Assembly (NCBI GenBank): GCA_023213395.1
Contig: CM041465.1
Location: 117,125,741 to 117,189,740, forward strand
DNA length: 64,000 nucleotides
Direction of reading: 5' to 3'
DNA from: Cycas panzhihuaensis
Taxonomy: Eukaryota; Cycadophyta
Within the stretch, counting starts at the first letter, position 1, and the number at the start of each line of letters is the position of its first letter. The notes under the pieces were generated by a model. It was given only the letters and a program-made list of their open reading frames with translations, ran no database searches and was not told the DNA's origin. The translations under genes were made by a program, and so were the position numbers. Shown here piece after piece: positions 45,768 to 57,821 of this stretch.

Positions 45768-48611
45768 TGGAATCACACCTCTAGGGGCCACCAGATTTGG
45801 GGAGACCAAGCCAACATAATTAGTAATCTTATGGCTAGAGGATCTATGGGAGCGAGGGAAATGACCACCCATAAAGGGTGTCCATGCATTAGAACGTAGG
45901 TTCAAGGACCCGTAAATGGCACACAAACCTCCTTTCAAAGTAAGCACCTCCTCGATTTGGGATGGGCAAGAAAGGGACTTCTTCCATTTGCTGAGTAACC
46001 TCAAAAGAAAACCCTCCTATCCTGGGTGGCCTATGAAGGAGGATATAGGTGGAACACACCCCTCCCGTGAAGAGGGAATGGGTGGAGTAGGTCCTAACCA
46101 AAAGAAGAAAAGATTTACACACAGGCAGCAGGTGGTTAGTAATACGAGTGATAAAGGGGAAGTCAGGCTAAAAGGCCAACTTCTAGTTGGGGGTAAAGCA
46201 AAGACAGGCTTTACCAAGAGGGAAAAAGAAGACCTTAAGGGGTGGTGCCCCAAAGGCACTTACACCTAAGATGGGTGGCTAGGCATAGGAGACAAAGCAA
46301 GGTATTTTTGTTTCTTTGTTTTTGTTATACACTGGGGTAATGTGGGTAGTGAACAAAGTAGTATTCTCTCTCTTTCTCTAAATTCTAACCTCCCTCTCCT
46401 TACTTTTTATAAGATTAAAAAGGAAAAGGCAAACATGGACAAAAGAAAAGAGTGCAAGTGCTAATGTAAGTCAACCTGATAGCATGCAGGGGAAGATAAG
46501 ATGTAGGTAGAAGGACCCACAACCTATCACACTCTAACCTTAGCGAAAGTGGGGGCTTTGATTCGAGGGAGAAGGGATAAAGATGTGGCTAATGAAAAGA
46601 AATACCTACTTATGAAAAATAATTACCCTTCCCTATATAGCCAGACAAGTCATGTAGCAAGCAATGAAGTATAAAACTATCTTTTCCTTTAATCTATTCT
46701 TTTTCTTTTTTTAGAGTAAAAAGGGGGAAGAAGGTGAGGAGCGAAAGGACAAGAGGGAAGTAGCGTACCTAAAAACTAGATGGTTAGTGTAGAGGCCTCT
46801 TTGCTTCCTTCACGATCCACGCTTCTCTACTTGACACACCTCGTCATGAGTGATATGGCAAAAGGAACACTGGCAAGGGCTTCCTTACCTTCCCCAATAC
46901 CTAGATGCAAAGGAAACAAAGGAAAAGAAAGGAATACTTATATCAAAATTTCAAAGTATTATAATAATGATGAGGAAGGTATATGTACTTGCGATGAAGA
47001 TCTTTGTTTGCTTCGAAGCAAATGAAACCTGCACAACAAATAGTTTACCCTTTCCCAAGGGGTACTAAATATACGCAAGAGCAAGTATATACATAGATAT
47101 ATGCTTTTCTAAAAGAAAAGAATGACGCAAGTAATCTTGACAAATGCCTTTTGAACTAGCAAATATGTAATATTGGCTTCTTTCCACCATGCATACACAA
47201 CAATCCAATAATTATGAGAAATGGGATGAAAGAGAGAGAAATGGGTAGCCTTAGAATGGCTAACCCTCCCAATGGAATGCCTCCATGTTCCCAAACACTC
47301 AAGCGGTTAGCCAAGGAGGGCCAAAATCATCCAACAGTAGAGAAGACAATAAGTTTTGTATACAAAAAGAATGTTACAAAAAAGGATTGCAAAAGTTACA
47401 GGGTGCAACTTTTGCAAGGTTTGTGAAAGTAAGCCTAAAGCTAAGAGAAACAAAAGAGCTACTGCTAACCAAGTTTTATGGGGGTTTTGATGGCTGGTTG
47501 TAGGTGTAGCAAGGTGTTGCTAATTCTACAATCAACGAAGTTCCTTACCCCAAAAGTTTCTGGGTGATTAATGGAGGTATTAAGAGAAGAAAAGGAGTAG
47601 AGAGAAGGGGGATGCTCTTAAGGAGATGGTGTAAGGGTGAGAAACCCTGCCTGAAGCTCCTTTCTGTCACCGCTAGTCACTCTTTTTTCCACCTCCTTGA
47701 ATGGACCCAAGGAAACTTCAAGGTGGAATGGGAACGAATCAGTGAAGGGGAGGGTTTGCCTCCCAAGATGAAAGAATGAAGGGCAACTTCACACATAAGT
47801 AGAAAAGATAAGTTAGGAGCTTTGTTTCAAAATTTTCTTGAGATGAGAAAGAAGAAGAGAGAAAATGAAGGAAAATTTGGGTCTTTAAACCTAAACCTAG
47901 GCTCAACAGGGAATTAGGATTCATCCTGGGTAGGAAATAGCCCAACGCCACATGTCAATTTCATATTTAATGCAAAATTGACCAAGGCCAGATAAAAAAA
48001 TTATTTTAAACAGTCACACTGCAACAAATGTTGCGGTACTGTGAAGTTTGCAGTGCTACTGCAAAGTTTATAGTGGTGAGCTAAAAACTAAGGCAAAACA
48101 AAAAGGGGGAAGCCTAGGAGCCTTCAAAGAAGGGGGATCCTAGACCCTAAGAGGGTAACAATGCAATGCCAAGGTGCTGACGGAGTCATGGGACCTAGGG
48201 GGACCATGATATATGGGAAAGAGTTGGTAAAAGGACTCCAAAAATAGACAAGTGGAGAATAAAGGTGACAACCAGGCCTAGACAGGGTGCTAGGGGTTAT
48301 GTCACGCTAAAAAATGATGGGGGATGAGCTACGAGAGCCTAAAATTTCTTGGAAACGTTATGGAGACATGGCAGAGGGTCGTTAGATGCCATGGGATATG
48401 TACCCCGAGTCGTCATAGGCTAAAGTGTCAAGATGCAACATAAATAAATAGGCAAGCAGTGCATAATGATCATACAATCAACCAATCAATATGTAATGTG
48501 CCTCTATCGACAACATCATAGCAATATGAAGCCAACGGGAGTGAGGATGGAGGCATACCTATACTTACCTCAGTCAAATCATCCATGTCCATTCCCAATA
48601 GCCTGGAAATA
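45768..48611 (-). mobile_element. G1 5' LTR (right copy)
   Basis: TGGAATCACACCTCTAGGGG to GCCTGGAAATA on the plus strand, 2,844 bp. Pairs with 8575-11768 and is followed by the target copy GTATC (48612-48616). Confidence 0.9.
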
Positions 48612-48616
48612 GTATC

Positions 48617-48775
48617 TCTCTTATAGTGATGCTTATGAATGATCTTAAATACTTGATACATATTTGATACTTTACTTTATATATTTGTTACTTTACTTAT
48701 ATACATATTCTATGAGTCAATTTTATAATTATAAATTTTAACACAGTATCAGAGAACAATTATAGTATTTTAATA
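48617..48775 (+). mobile_element. 3' LTR of element E, right piece
   Basis: TCTCTTATAGTGATGCTTAT continues the LTR from 8574, matching 5460-5587 of the 5' LTR. The match to the 5' copy stops around GTATCAGAG (48746-48754). A further ~20 bp (AATTATAGTATTTTAATA) has no counterpart in the 5' copy but matches the inverted fragment at 6355-6375. ATTAC (48776-48780) then returns to element A. Confidence 0.75.
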
Positions 48776-48780
48776 ATTAC

Positions 48781-49300
48781 CATAAGCTACCTAATAAATA
48801 GATCACTAAAGATTGCTTTGGTGAACAAAATGCTTGAAGAAGAGTGGTTTGGTAAGAAACTATCTCTTAGTCACCTTAAAGTTTTTAATTGTGAAGCTTT
48901 TATATATGTTTTTAGCCTATAGAAGATAAAGCTTAATGTGTTTGGTTGTAAAGCTTTTGTACATGTTCCTAGCCTACATAAGATAAAGCTTGATTTTAAA
49001 GAAAAAATGTATAATTTTATAAGCTATGGTAATGGAGTAAAAGGGTATAAGCTTTATAATTATAAATCATAAAAGTTATGTGTAGGCATGATATATCTTT
49101 AAAGAGGAGTTTAAGTCTCTAAAGTAGGATAAATAACTAAATGGGGAAGATTCTAAGAAGGTGTGATTTGAGATAAGAGATGAAAATTTTACATTAGAAT
49201 ATTAGTCAACTGAAGAGAATTAATTAGATTAGGAGGTGGCCCAACCTTAAGAACCCTATATCTTAAGGAGATTAACTCATGAGAAAAAATAGCCTAATAA
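48781..49300 (+). pseudogene. Copia element A integrase C-terminal part (decayed)
   Basis: Resumes the integrase frame left at 5137: SYLINRSLKIALVNKMLEEE, then FGKKLSLSHLKVFNCEAFIY near 48850. A segment of about 75 bp seems duplicated in tandem: VFNCEAFIYVFSLQKIKLN near 48880 and VFGCKAFVHVPSLHKIKLD near 48940. Stops follow at 49068 and later. No catalytic residues lie in this part. Confidence 0.82.
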
Positions 49301-50950
49301 ATATTTTCCTAAAAACTTTCATCGCTCATTTATTTTAGCTATTACAGGTGAAAATCCATATAATGTTTAAAAGGCTCTAAATTCAAAAGAGAGCCAACTC
49401 TAAAAGAAGGCAATAGAAGAAGAAATAATAGCTTTGAACAAGAGTTAAATATGGGACTTGGTGGATCCACTCAATGATAAGAAACTTATTAATAATAAAT
49501 GGATCTTTTAGAAGAAGTTCTAAGCATATAGTAGTATGAAAAAGTACAAGGTATGTTTGATAGGAAAGGGTTATTCCTAGGTAAAGGGAATAGATTTTGA
49601 TGAGATTTTTTCTCCTATTATAAAATTTGCTTCAATCAGATTTCTATTGGTTATAAAATCTACCTATAATCTTGAGGTGGATCAAATAGATGTGAAAATT
49701 ATTTTTCTTCATAATGAGCTTGAGGAAAAAATTTATATATTATAGCTTAAAGGTTTTGAAGTTGTAGGTAAGGACAATATGATATGTAAGTTAAAGAAGT
49801 CAATATATAACTTGAAACAGTCATTGAAGATGTAGTACTAGAAATTTGACTCATACATGGTGGTCAATGGCTTTGTACATAGTAAGGCTAATTTCTACAT
49901 CTATTTTAAATAGGTTGGTGATTACTTTGTTATCTTGCCTTTATATGTCGATGATATATTAGTAATAAGTAATAGTAAAGAAATAAACTAGCTTGTGAAA
50001 GTCAAACTAGCATCTCATTTTAAGATGAAGGACCTTGGTGATGCACATTTCTATTTGGTCATTGAAATCAAGAGAGATAAGGAAAAGAGGAAGATTTGGC
50101 TATGCCAAAGAGGATATATCAAAATAATACTATATTGGTTTAAAATACAATACTATAATCCAGTCAATATTCCTTTCTATGTTAATTTTAAACTTTTAGT
50201 TAAGCAATACCTAAAAACTCACCAACATGTTGAGGACATGGTATTTATCTTGTATGCAAGTGCAGTTAGAAGTCTGATGTATACAATGGTTAGTACTTGA
50301 GTAGACATTGCCTATGCAGTGGGAGTTGTTAGTAAATACATGTTAAACTTAGGTAGAGAGCATTAGGGTTCTATAAAAAGGATTTTTAAGTATTTGCAAG
50401 GTATATTACACTACAAAATTTGTTAGTAAAGAGTTTTCATAGAGAGTAGAATAGTGGATTTGAAAGGATTTGTTGATGCCAATTAGGTAGGAGATATTAA
50501 TAGTAGAAGATCTACAAGCAAGTATGATTTGCACTTTGTGGTGATGTAATCAGTTAGATTACTAAGAGATAATAAGTTATTATACTTTCAAGCATAGAAG
50601 CATAGTATATAGCAACTACTCATATGTGTAAAGAAGTGGTTTAGTTACAAAAAGTATCCACAGATATTGCCTTTATGCAAGAAGTTGTGAGGATAGATTG
50701 TGATAGTCAAAGTGTAATCTATTTCATGAAAAAATCCATATTTTATACTAGATTGAAGTATATTGATGTGATGTTTTATTTTGTTAGATAAGTGGTTGAT
50801 TCTAATAAGGTAGACTTATAGAAGGTTACTATATGAAGGAATGCTTTAAACTCATTGACTAAGGCTATTAATATAGAAAAGTTTAAATAGTATAGAAAAA
50901 TAATAGGTATTTATTATTTTTCCATTCAATAATTATGTATGCAGGTTTAT
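49301..50950 (+). pseudogene. Copia element A reverse transcriptase and RNase H (decayed)
   Basis: RT blocks: WDLVDPLNDKKLINNKWIF near 49455, GKGYS.VKGIDFDEIFSPI near 49565, EVDQIDVKIIFLHNELEE near 49675, polymerase motif YVDD at 49944-49955, and an open 101-codon frame 49995-50300 (FKMKDLGDAHFYLVIEIKRD). RNase H follows (GFVDANQVGDINSRRSTSKY near 50470; DSQSVIYFMKK-like near 50705). Stops are mostly TAG at former Trp/Gln codons. Inactive. Confidence 0.88.
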
Positions 50951-50962
50951 TACAAAGTATTC

Positions 50963-50976
50963 AATGAGTGGGAGAT
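50963..50976 (+). promoter_or_regulatory. Polypurine tract of copia element A
   Basis: AATGAGTGGGAGAT directly before the 3' LTR start TATTAGATGTGTT. Confidence 0.65.
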
Positions 50977-51457
50977 TATTAGATGTGTTAAACACTTTGT
51001 AAGTGTTATATAAGTGTAAGTATTATACATGAACCCGTTTATAGGGTATGGGGGCTTATTGAAGGGCCCTCGACTAGGGGGTCTAAGGGGCTAGTAGCTT
51101 GCCAAACGGGAGTTCAAGTGTAGGAGCCCCCCAAAAAAAAATTTAGGTGTCTTCTAAGGGTCTTTTGTAGGCCACGGTTTATGCCTGTTATATTTATAAA
51201 ACTATGGGGTGATATCTTATAAAATTATGCCTATATATACTTCTGTAATGGCACATATAAACATGTTAGATACGTGGATAAAAAAAGAGTTGGGATCTCT
51301 TTGTAATTTTTTAGTTATTACTCTAATTAATAAAATGGTCTATGCTTAGACCTAAATCTTTGGTTATTCCCTATTGATGTGCTTGGATATATTTATTTAT
51401 TTTCATATTATTTTAAGCTTTATTATTACATTGTTCCTTTTAGTTATTTTCTCTACA
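50977..51457 (+). mobile_element. 3' LTR of copia element A
   Basis: 481 bp ending ATTTTCTCTACA, the same end as the 5' LTR at 3019. Strong match from 51050 on. The following bases AATCT do not match the bases before the 5' LTR, so no target duplication supports this end. Confidence 0.8.
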
Positions 51458-53811
51458 AATCTAGCTTAAGACATATAAAAGATAGACTTCCAAACATACT
51501 AAGGGTTATATATATTCAAGGTAATGCCATTCAAGCTTACCAATACCTTGACAACATTCTAATAAAATGTGAATGTGTATTCATATCCTTCTTAATAAGG
51601 TTTTCAAACAGTTAACATGTGTCTAATAAATATTTTAGGTTCTTAAGGATAAGTAATTCTTTACAAAAAAATCTAAATGCTATTTTGGAAGGAGAACCCT
51701 AAAGTACCTTGAATATATCATCTTAAAGGATAAGGTTAGAATTAACTTAGTAAAGATAGAAGCCATCCTCGATTGGGCCATACCAAAGAATGTATCAAAG
51801 CTTAGAAAATTTCTATGAATCATAAGGTGTTGTAAAAAAATTATTGAAGGATATGTAAACACAACTAGAACCCTTACAAATCTTACCAAGAAGGATAATT
51901 TCAACTAGAATGAGAATGCCAACTCAAGCTTTGAAAACTTAAATATGGTTATCACTACCAACTTAGTTCTATCCATGTCAGATTTCTCTAAACCATTTAT
52001 AATGAAATGTAATGCATCAAGTACATGTATAGGAGCAACTTTATTATAAGGAGACCATCCCATAACATATAAGAGTTAAAAGCTAAATTTATAAGAAAGA
52101 GCTAAAAGTACATATAATAAAAAGATATTAGCCATTTCACATGCCTTAGTAAAGTGGAGGCAATGCTTATTGGGAACAAAATTTACCATTAGGATAGACC
52201 ACCATAACTTAAAATACTTCTTGACATAATAAAACTTGTCTGAGTAGTAGAAATGGATTAACAAAATCTAGGATTATGTCTTCAAGATCTCATATAAGAA
52301 AGGGAAGGAAAATGTCATAGTAGGTATATTATTAAGGAAGTTTAAAGATACTAATTATTTAGTCATCACAACCATACTAACATAGCTTGAGGAATCATAC
52401 TAAGAATACTTGAGGAATACTTAAGAAGACAATTATGAGTAAAGGCCTTAAATACCTAGCTAAGACTCCTTAGCCAAAAAAATAGAACACCCTACTCTAT
52501 AAAAATATGATCCACTCACCTCAATAGTCATAATTCAAGGAGGTAGTCCTCAAAGAAGATCATGAATCACCTATAACTGGACACTCAAGTACCTTTAAAA
52601 CCTATGAAAGAATAGAAACATCATTCTATTGGGGAGGAATAAAGGAATATTTGAGGAAGTTTATCTTTAAATATGAGACTAATCAAAGATAGAAAGAAGG
52701 ATCAGTATAAACTCCTGGGTTACTATGACCTTTAGATTGACCTAACTAAAAATATAAAGAAATGTTTATGGATTTTATAATAGGTCTCCCTAAATATGAA
52801 TATAAGGATGTCTTATTAGTAGTAGTGGATTGTTTGATAAAATATACACACTTCATTCCCATCCAGTCATCTTATAAGGCATCCTAAATAGTTAAGGTGT
52901 TCATGGATAATATCCATAGGATATACATATTTCTAAAAAAGATAATTACTAATTAAGACCTAAAATTCATGTGTCGTTTCTAGATGGGCTTATTCAAATT
53001 AGCATGGACCTAATTCACCATGAGTATGATATATCATCCCCAAATTGATGGCCAAACTAAAGTGTCGACAAAAGGTTGGAGACTTATTTGCATTGCCATA
53101 TTAGGGATAACCAATTCAAATAGGTAAGATGGATTCATCTAGCTAAATATTGGTATAACACTAATTACCATTCCTTCATCAAGACAACACCCTTTATGGT
53201 ATTATATAATTACTTGCCTCTTACACTAATAGACTACATTTAGAACACAACAGAGACTCCTATAGCAAAGGAGTTAATAACACAATTAGAGAGAATCTTA
53301 AGAGAGCTTAGGCTACACTATGATACTATAAGGAATCAAATGAAGTAGCTAACAAACCAAGTTAGAACCAAAAGGCAATTCAAGGAAAGAGACTGGGTTT
53401 ATATAAAGCTAAAGCCATATAAGCAAGCATATCTCAAATGATAAAGAAAGTGTAAACTAGCATCAAGATTGTATGGTCCATAAAAAATATGGAAAAGGGT
53501 AGTTTATACCTTTGATTTGTCTCAAGGAAGTAGTATTCATAATGTATTTCATGTATCTAAGGTTAAAGTAAAAGTGGGATATCACATAAGGATAATGGCT
53601 CAACTATTAATGATAGATGAGGAGGGAAAGCTTATGATCAAACCTAAAAGGATTATAAATACCTGTCAGTACAAACTTAGACCATGAAATATTGTAAAAT
53701 ACCTAATAAACTAGAAAGGACTAGAATAGCAAGAGGCAACTTGAGAAAATCAATAATCTATCCAAGACCACCCATTATTACTAGTGCTTTATGGGTAGAG
53801 TTATTTTTGTA
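51458..53811 (+). pseudogene. Gypsy chromovirus C: RT end, RNase H, integrase, chromodomain (decayed)
   Basis: Starts inside RT immediately after the LTR of A. RT connection block: KYLEYIILKDKVRINLVKIE near 51710, LRKFLWIIRCCKKIIEGYV-like near 51800. RNase H: KCNASSTCIGATLL near 52010 (Asn for the expected Asp), RIDHHNLKYFL near 52195. Integrase: MDFIIGLPKYEYKDVLLVVV near 52770; the second acidic site reads ITN before a stop (Asp lost); YHPQIDGQTK near 53035. The tail resembles a chromodomain (INWKGLE..EATWE near 53705), which places it among chromoviruses. Stops are nearly all at former Trp/Gln/Arg codons. Confidence 0.87.
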
Positions 53812-53824
53812 AGGGGAGGGGAGT
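53812..53824 (+). promoter_or_regulatory. Polypurine tract of chromovirus C
   Basis: AAGGGGAGGGGAG directly before TGTTGTGATCTAGC, a typical gypsy LTR start. Confidence 0.8.
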
Positions 53825-54068
53825 TGTTGTGATCTAGCATAATTTGTAAGTTAGCTACAATTATGATTAATTGTTAAATTTAAAATTATTAAAAGTTAGC
53901 CTCAATTATTATTATTATTATTAAATAAGTAATCTGTTGCCAATAAATAGGGAATTATCATTAATTTATAAATCATCTTTTGTGAGTTAATTCATTTATG
54001 GCCTTTTGACCATTTAGGTTCTTAGGAGCTTCATTTCAACTTTTTCTTAAACTTTCTTCTTATTTGAC
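53825..54068 (+). mobile_element. 3' LTR of chromovirus C (end uncertain)
   Basis: Starts TGTTGTGATCTAGCATAATT after the polypurine tract. The end is not defined, because the 5' LTR is outside the window. TTGACA at about 54068 is one possible TG...CA end. Confidence 0.45.
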
Positions 54069-56209
54069 AAAGTAAATCCAATTTAGGATCACTTGAATGT
54101 TAGTCTTTATTAATAATACAATGTTTTATAGATCAATATAACGTATCTAGCTATGAGGAAACAATCAATATGTAATCAACGACAACAAACATTTTGACTT
54201 AATTATAATTCACTATTAAAATTTTCCTTTATTAATATATTATTTGTCTTAATATAATAACATTCTTAACAACATCAAAATATATACAATGCCTCAATAA
54301 TTGTCATTTTACTTCTTTAAGATATTGAACCTTCTTACTAATGTTATCTCATTAGTTATAAAATCATGAGGGTGATTGTTATATAATTGTTTATCAACTA
54401 ACCATTAACTAATATCAATTATTTTAATTACACCTGTGTCAACTAACACTTCAATAAAAGATGACACTTAACATTTTGACCATTTAACATCGCCAATATA
54501 CATCATTTGGGAATGAGTGTATAAAAAGAAGCTTCCATATGAAAATATTATATTTTTTCCAAGTACTCTAAAGATAGAGTAGTCTTTTATAACTAAATTC
54601 ATGTAGGAAGCTTAATAAAAGGTTTGAAATTAGGAATGTAGCATGGATAATAATTTATGCATTGTAACATTTCTTGCAAATTCTTACTACTTTAGAAGGT
54701 ATATCTAGATATTGTTAAATGTTGGTTCTAAATAGGTGTGTGGTTAGTGGAAAATTTTAGTAAACCCCATTTCAAGAGAAGTTATTTTGTGGCTATTATT
54801 CCAATAATGTTTAAACTTACTTTCTCTCATGTATTATTTTGCAATGAGCTTTTTGATACACAACCCCAAAGGAGATAAAGATTAAATCTTTTAATAAGAA
54901 TGATAAAATTTGGTAGATGGATCATACTAGCTTTTGAATATTCATTTTTACTATTTTTTTAGTTAAAATTTTATTATAAATTATTAATGGAATGCATTGA
55001 TCATAGTCTTAGAGAAAATAAACTTCAAGCAATAAATTATCCTCTTATGAATGGAAATATGATATAATTTAAAATTTAAAATTTATTTTAAAAGCAATTA
55101 AGAAAACAAGATTTTCTTATAGGTTATATTACAAGATGGGTTTCTGTTGCCAAACATTTTGAGTAAAATAAATTTACAAGTTGTTGGTCCATTTCATAAG
55201 AAAGATGACACTTCAAAACACTTATTTTCTTTTTGACAACAAATTTTGAATATATGTACAAAGTTTAATTAGCTTAATTTTGTTTCAAATTCTATCCTAG
55301 ATCATGGTCTTGTTAGGTGGATCAATACTTATAATATTGATAAAGGATTTTATATTGTTTAGCATTGGCTAACAATTAAAGTTGTATGGACAATATGGAA
55401 AATGAAAAATGAATGGATCTATAATAAGGGCAAAGGAAAATTTTTGATAATTCTTTAAACATCAATCATATAGCTTTATTATATGTGTGGGTTCATGCAA
55501 CCTTGAAGCTTATGCTTAGAGGACTTCATTAGCTCTAGTACAAGTAGACAAAGACCTTATGGAAAAGAAGCAAAGTTTTTTTCATGAAACAAATTGTTTG
55601 GCAATAGGGGTATGAAAGAACAACTATCTTATAAGATAAAATAAAAGAACAATGAACATGACATCTCAAAAAAGTCAACATGTTGTTGGACGAGAATTGC
55701 ATTATTGGTAGCAGCATTATATTACAATCTCTAGAGATACTAGAGTCCCTAGAGAAATAAATTAAGATATCTCTGCCAAAGTGGAAGAAATCTCTAACTT
55801 AGAGATTTCTCAAGGGAAGAAATCTCTAAGTGGTCTGCAACTTCTCCTGTTGATTAATCTAATATTACTTCCATTGAAGCTAGAACATCTTCTCCATCAT
55901 TCAATGTAGTAGGATCCCTTCCCTTATTGTGGATTAAAAGCCACCAAAAAATAATAAGTTTGGACAAGGAATCTAATTTTAATCTTGAGGCCACCTTATA
56001 AAATCTCTTTTGAATCCTTCTTATCGTTGACCATAATTTGGATAGCTTGCTAATTCATACATACGTTTGAAGAACTTGAGATGTTATATAACTTCCTTTT
56101 GTTTTAATATATTAAATAACATTTTCAATAAAAGAAAAAAAAAACAATAATTTTCTTTACAAAAGATTTAACGATCTTTTGAAATACTCATAATAGAATA
56201 TAATAATTC
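54069..56209. other. AT-rich stretch without recognised genes
   Basis: About 2.1 kb, no long open frame. On the minus strand near 54450 a short EVLVDTGVIKIIDI reads like a retroviral-type aspartic protease core, so part may be an old gypsy remnant, but nothing around it confirms this. A group of AGAGATTTCT repeats lies at 55725-55830. Confidence 0.35.
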
Positions 56210-56722
56210 TCAACAGACAGAAATGCTGGCACTAGAACCTTCAAATTCTATAGAAAAATGCCTATGAATATTTACGGGGATTAACAACAACAGAAGAAAA
56301 TTTCGGTTGCCAAATCTGAAGGGCACCATCCAGATATGGCTACCACATTTAGCGTGTGCGAAAGATGATTTAAGAATCAATTTTAGAAGTGAAAACATTT
56401 CGTTCAAGATTTATATAAAGAACAATAAGTAACGATAGCAATGATGTCCAGCTTTTAAATACAATCGGCCATGATTTTATCTGGACAACAAAAATATCAA
56501 GCGTCCAGCAGAACAACCTGCTGTGGCCGTAAAAGTGTGTACGGTGAGAAAAGCAAAAAATGAAAATTAAGCCAAATAAGTATTATAACTCGTCGTTCGC
56601 CTCGAAGTCCGAACTTCAAGACCTGAGCACTATAATGCTCCTGTAAGAACGACAGGCTGCGGGAACAGAAGCTATACATAATGCACTCTGTAGCAAAAAG
56701 CATAGAATCATATATAGCCTTC

Positions 56723-57377
56723 TCACGAGACCGTGTAGATTGGAGTTGTTGCAGAAACCCTAAGGTGGTTGTGATACCCCAGGGGTATATACGGCATTTC
56801 CGCTTCAACGTTTTGGTTCAGAGTCGCGGTACTACTGATGGGACCCGACTTTGGTCTGGTCGGAGCGAACGTCGGACCTGTCATCGCGTAAAGGTCATTC
56901 GCATAGATTGGACCAGAGAGCGGCAAGGATTTAGATCTGTACCCTGGATACTGGGGCGTCGCTTGGACTTCTTTGTTTTTCTTGCTGGGCTTCCTCCAAA
57001 AGAAGAGAGTATTCTTCCATGACCTTCTTTTCTTCAGATCTCCGAGAGATTTTTTAAGGTCGTCGGCTTTGCAATTAGCAGGAGGAAACGAAATCTCTGC
57101 ATTAACCAAATCTGGATAACTTCTGGAATGATGACGGTAATTATCGTGACAACCCTTGGACTCTGACGCAGGCACCGCCCTGGCATGCCTTCGAGCTTCT
57201 TCCAGCACCTGCAGACATCATTGAATCCGTCAAATCATATGACGATTATATAATCACCGCACCAGACCCTATTCTACTTCGAATTCACGCATCGAAGCAG
57301 AGAGATGATGGCACCTGGGCGTATTCCATTCTCGTATTATCAAATCCAAAATCGTCGAAGTAAGAGCTCCTCGCCAT
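56723..57377 (-). CDS. Host gene: conserved plant protein of unknown function, two coding exons, 182 residues
   Basis: Exon 1 is 57377-57315 (ATG, 21 codons, MARSSYFDDFGF...MEYAQ), the intron 57314-57209 (106 bp, GT...CTGCAG), and exon 2 57208-56723, starting VLEEARRHARAVP and ending TPIYTVS before TGA. The phase-0 join gives one open frame with no internal stop. Features: a Lys/Arg-rich patch with FFWRKPSKKNKE, then GPIYANDLYAMTG, RPKSGPISS, and a C-terminal PYIPL...TPIY segment. This order (basic WRK patch, SGP motif, PYxxL, xPIYxV end) recalls a plant family of uncharacterised proteins. I know no function or name for it. There is no signal peptide or membrane segment. G+C is clearly above the flanks. 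It looks intact, the only such gene here. Confidence 0.8.
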
Positions 57378-57700
57378 TGGAATCGCTGCAAACCTCTCCT
57401 GTTTATTTACAAACCTGCGCAAACCCAGACAACTATTATCAATACGGAGTCTAAGCCATATGACTTGAAATAATATTTAGTAAGTTCTGAGGAAGAAAAG
57501 TGCGTACCTTCTTATGTCTGAGGTCTGTATAATGCGTTTCTGTGTGGCCGATCTGTTCGTTCTGCACTCAACAATGGAGATCGGGCAGTAACAGGTAGAA
57601 ACCAATATGCGCGAGGGGCGACAGAACAAGGAGAGGGAAGTATGGTTTAGAATATGGCGTTCTGTAAACACCCAAACGGGACAATGCACACTGTCACGAC
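57378..57700 (-). promoter_or_regulatory. Probable 5' untranslated exon and leader intron of the host gene
   Basis: A good donor (AAGAAG then GTACGC, with the intron starting at 57507) and an acceptor TTTGCAG just upstream of the ATG (exon resuming at 57385) suggest a leader intron of about 120 bp. Inferred from splice-site sequence only. Confidence 0.35.
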
Positions 57701-57821
57701 TTTAGAGCGGTCCATCACATACCGCGGGAAGGAAAGCACAATAAATGCATCCGTCCAAGTCGCAGCAGAGACAGAGCAGGAGTTTGTTGCCGAACGCCAT
57801 CCTTCAGCTTCATAGGGATCC

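Larger units (their letters stand above)
8575..48611 (-). mobile_element. G1: Tat-type Ty3/gypsy element, minus strand, with nested inserts
   Basis: Bounded by long direct repeats (8575-11768 and 45768-48611) and a perfect 5-bp target duplication GTATC (8570-8574 and 48612-48616). Gag, protease, RT, RNase H and integrase read on the minus strand in the order gag-PR-RT-RH-INT, the gypsy order. Without its two inserts (16155-24178, and 27465-41622, plus one target copy each) the element is about 17.8 kb. It has no chromodomain. Long LTRs, a long region between integrase and the 3' LTR, and a second RNase H there place it in the Tat group rather than the chromoviruses. Confidence 0.88.

Noticed and set aside
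54420-54520. Minus-strand EVLVDTGVIKIIDI, like an aspartic protease core
   Set aside because: Short, no other gypsy domain in frame or next to it; kept only as a remark in the region description.
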